From Gallionellaceae bacterium (lineage in GTDB: Bacteria; Pseudomonadota; Gammaproteobacteria; Burkholderiales; Gallionellaceae): a stretch of DNA of 6,831 bases. Below the pieces are notes generated by a model. That model searched no databases, was not told the DNA's origin, and saw nothing but the letters and a program-made list of their open reading frames with translations. A program made the translations under genes and the position numbers. Below, piece by piece: positions 6,030 to 6,831 of this stretch. Within the stretch, counting starts at the first letter, position 1, and every line of letters starts with the position of its first letter. The stretch covers positions 1-6,831 of the forward strand of contig JAKFXW010000085.1 of the NCBI GenBank assembly GCA_021731185.1, read 5' to 3'.

Positions 6030-6061
6030 GATGATTTTTTCCTATCGTAATGTGATGGATG

Positions 6062-6077
6062 TTAACCCAATTAACCC
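6062..6077 (-). repeat. Direct repeat GGGTTAA-TT-GGGTTAA at promoter start region
   Basis: Two exact GGGTTAA copies (6071-6077 and 6062-6068 on the minus strand) are separated by two bases, a 9-base period. They begin one base after the TATAAT box and cover the predicted transcription start. Their location suggests a regulatory site or an effect on initial transcription. No known operator is recognised. Confidence 0.5.
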
Positions 6078-6078
6078 T

Positions 6079-6087
6079 ATTATATCA
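6079..6087 (-). promoter_or_regulatory. Extended -10 promoter ahead of scaffold gene
   Basis: Read on the minus strand the bases are TGATATAAT, which matches the sigma70 extended -10 consensus TGnTATAAT exactly. The TG lies in the stop codon of the 100-aa gene. A weak -35-like TTTAGA (6103-6108, four of six matches) lies 18 bases upstream. Extended -10 promoters often work with a poor -35. The predicted start of transcription would be near 6072, giving an untranslated leader of about 43 bases before the scaffold start at 6029. It would drive scaffold, capsid and downstream genes. Recognition by host RNA polymerase is inferred. Confidence 0.6.
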
Positions 6088-6387
6088 GTATCCAGATACT
6101 TTTCTAAATATCTTCCGAGGCGTTGACTCGTTGCGTGCGGATGATATGTCAATTCGAGACTTCGCCAGCTTGCCGTTTTCTACCATGCCGCGCAGAGTTC
6201 CCTCGTACATGAAGGCTAATTTGCGCAGCTGTGTCAAAAGCAGCCTGCCTTCATGGTCACGTATCGGGCAAGCGTCCAACTGCTCAAGTACGGCATCATT
6301 CAGCTTTGCGAAGGCTTCTTTGAACGCCACATTTTCTAGGACTTGAGTGGCATCGATGCCGCGTTGGCTCGTTTTCTGGTCGTTCAT
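6085..6387 (-). CDS. Small helical phage protein next to portal, unknown function
   Basis: This 100-residue protein is mostly predicted helix and has no transmembrane segment. Visible pattern: VLENVAFKEAFAKLND (about 17-32), then ACPIRDHEGRLLLTQLRKL (about 39-57), then a helix ending at VENGKLA (about 69-75), and a basic tail. From memory, small proteins with the arrangement 'L..P...AF..L......W...P.RD.EGR..L......L.....L..V...G.LA' are common between portal and scaffold/capsid genes in podovirus-like phages, where they are annotated only as hypothetical. The start at 6387 has AGGA (6396-6399) eight bases upstream and overlaps the stop of the portal frame (ATGA), so translation is probably coupled. 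Its stop TGA abuts the extended -10 promoter. No function is known to me. A role in head assembly is inferred from position only. Confidence 0.75.
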   Translation of the reverse strand: MNDQKTSQRGIDATQVLENVAFKEAFAKLNDAVLEQLDACPIRDHEGRLLLTQLRKLAFMYEGTLRGMVENGKLAKSRIDISSARNESTPRKIFRKVSGY

Positions 6388-6831
6388 GGTGATATTCCTG
6401 CTTCCGCGCTAACAGTCTGGGTAAATCCGTCAATGCTCTGAGCTAGCTCATGGCTGGCATCGGCTTCCTGTGTCGCCTGTGCGGCGCCCAATTCAAGCTG
6501 CTTGATGTATATCTGCGTCTGTGCTTCAAACTCGACTTTCCACTTCTCGAATTCGAGCCGTTGCTGCTCAAGCTGTGCATCCATCATGGCCTTGCTCTGC
6601 TCCCGCTCAGAATCCCGCGCATCGTTTGCGGCCTGTAACTCAAGGTTGCCCTGTATCTCGCGCAGCTTGGCATCGGCCTTGATCTGCTCGATCTCGCGGG
6701 TCATCTGGGTTTCGGCCTGGAATTTCTGGATGTCGTTTTGCGTCTCAACCTGTTGTTTTTGACCGGCAGCCTGTAACCGCATGGTCTCGATCTGTATCTC
6801 AATCGGCGGTTGCTGGGGTTGAGGCTCTTGC
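6384..6831 (-). CDS. Portal protein, C-terminal part (5' end outside window)
   Basis: The frame is open to the window edge, giving about 148 residues of a longer protein, so the internal ATG at 6782 is not the true start. The first visible residues are a Pro/Gln run (QEPQPQQPPIEIQIETM). They are followed by a nearly uninterrupted amphipathic helix rich in Gln, Glu, Ala and Lys (QIKAD-like, LEQQRLEFEKWKVEFEAQ), typical of a coiled coil. It ends with a short Ser/Thr-rich tail, ISP. Portal proteins of many podoviruses end in such a helical segment, which in P22 forms a barrel inside the capsid. The place immediately before a small unknown, scaffold and capsid gene fits a portal. The stop TGA overlaps the next start (ATGA). 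The assignment rests on gene order and composition, because the portal core is not visible. A separate coiled-coil virion protein is possible. Confidence 0.7.
   Translation of the reverse strand, partial: QEPQPQQPPIEIQIETMRLQAAGQKQQVETQNDIQKFQAETQMTREIEQIKADAKLREIQGNLELQAANDARDSEREQSKAMMDAQLEQQRLEFEKWKVEFEAQTQIYIKQLELGAAQATQEADASHELAQSIDGFTQTVSAEAGISP

Noticed and set aside
6059..6346. Plus-strand 95-aa frame opposite the small helical gene
   Set aside because: Antisense to a coupled, well-supported gene; Ser-rich and without motif.
6780..6782. ATG as the true start of the coiled-coil protein
   Set aside because: The frame stays open upstream to the window edge with plausible Pro/Gln-rich residues, so this is an internal methionine of a longer protein.

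Overview
The window is part of the virion-assembly region of a tailed double-stranded DNA phage or prophage, most likely podovirus-like (short-tailed). All confident genes lie on the minus strand, so the biological order runs from position 6831 down to position 1. Base composition is moderate, ribosome binding sites are classical AGGAG types, and there is an apparent sigma70-type promoter, so the host is probably a proteobacterium. The exact host cannot be read from the sequence. No integrase, lysis or replication gene is present, so temperate or lytic lifestyle cannot be judged.

Layout in transcription order: (1) 3' end of a portal protein with a long coiled-coil, glutamine-rich tail (6384-6831, cut by the window); (2) a 100-aa helical protein of unknown function that usually sits near the portal gene (6085-6387); (3) a 55-bp gap holding a consensus extended -10 promoter; (4) a 321-aa acidic scaffolding-type protein (5064-6029); (5) a 322-aa major capsid protein of the SU10/DUF5309 type (4083-5051); (6) a 70-bp gap with small hairpins; (7) a 96-aa beta-rich protein, possibly a capsid decoration or head protein (3722-4012); (8) a 106-aa conserved-type unknown (3400-3720); (9) a 198-aa head-tail adaptor (2807-3403); (10) a 485-aa tail hub/nozzle protein of the P22 gp10 type (1331-2788); (11) a 96-aa protein with a fibre-like GTW/GWVC motif (1041-1331); (12) a 139-aa degenerate GNAT-fold protein (622-1041); (13) a 9-codon micro-ORF (591-620) coupled to (14) the first 198 codons of a Gly/Gln/Met-rich, NPYL-motif virion or ejection-type protein (1-594, cut by the window).

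The genes are packed with stop/start overlaps (ATGA, TAATG, TGATG) and short gaps, as expected for one late operon. The extended -10 promoter in front of the scaffold gene would give extra transcription of scaffold, capsid and downstream genes, the products needed in highest copy. Scaffold and capsid protein would build the procapsid around the portal, the terminase (outside the window) would fill it, and the adaptor and nozzle would close the head and form the short tail. The last partial gene may encode an internal or ejected protein. I see no evidence of a wholly new system. The most distinctive points are the promoter with a direct repeat, the micro-ORF leader, the duplicated terminal motif in the scaffold, and several conserved-looking small proteins without known function.
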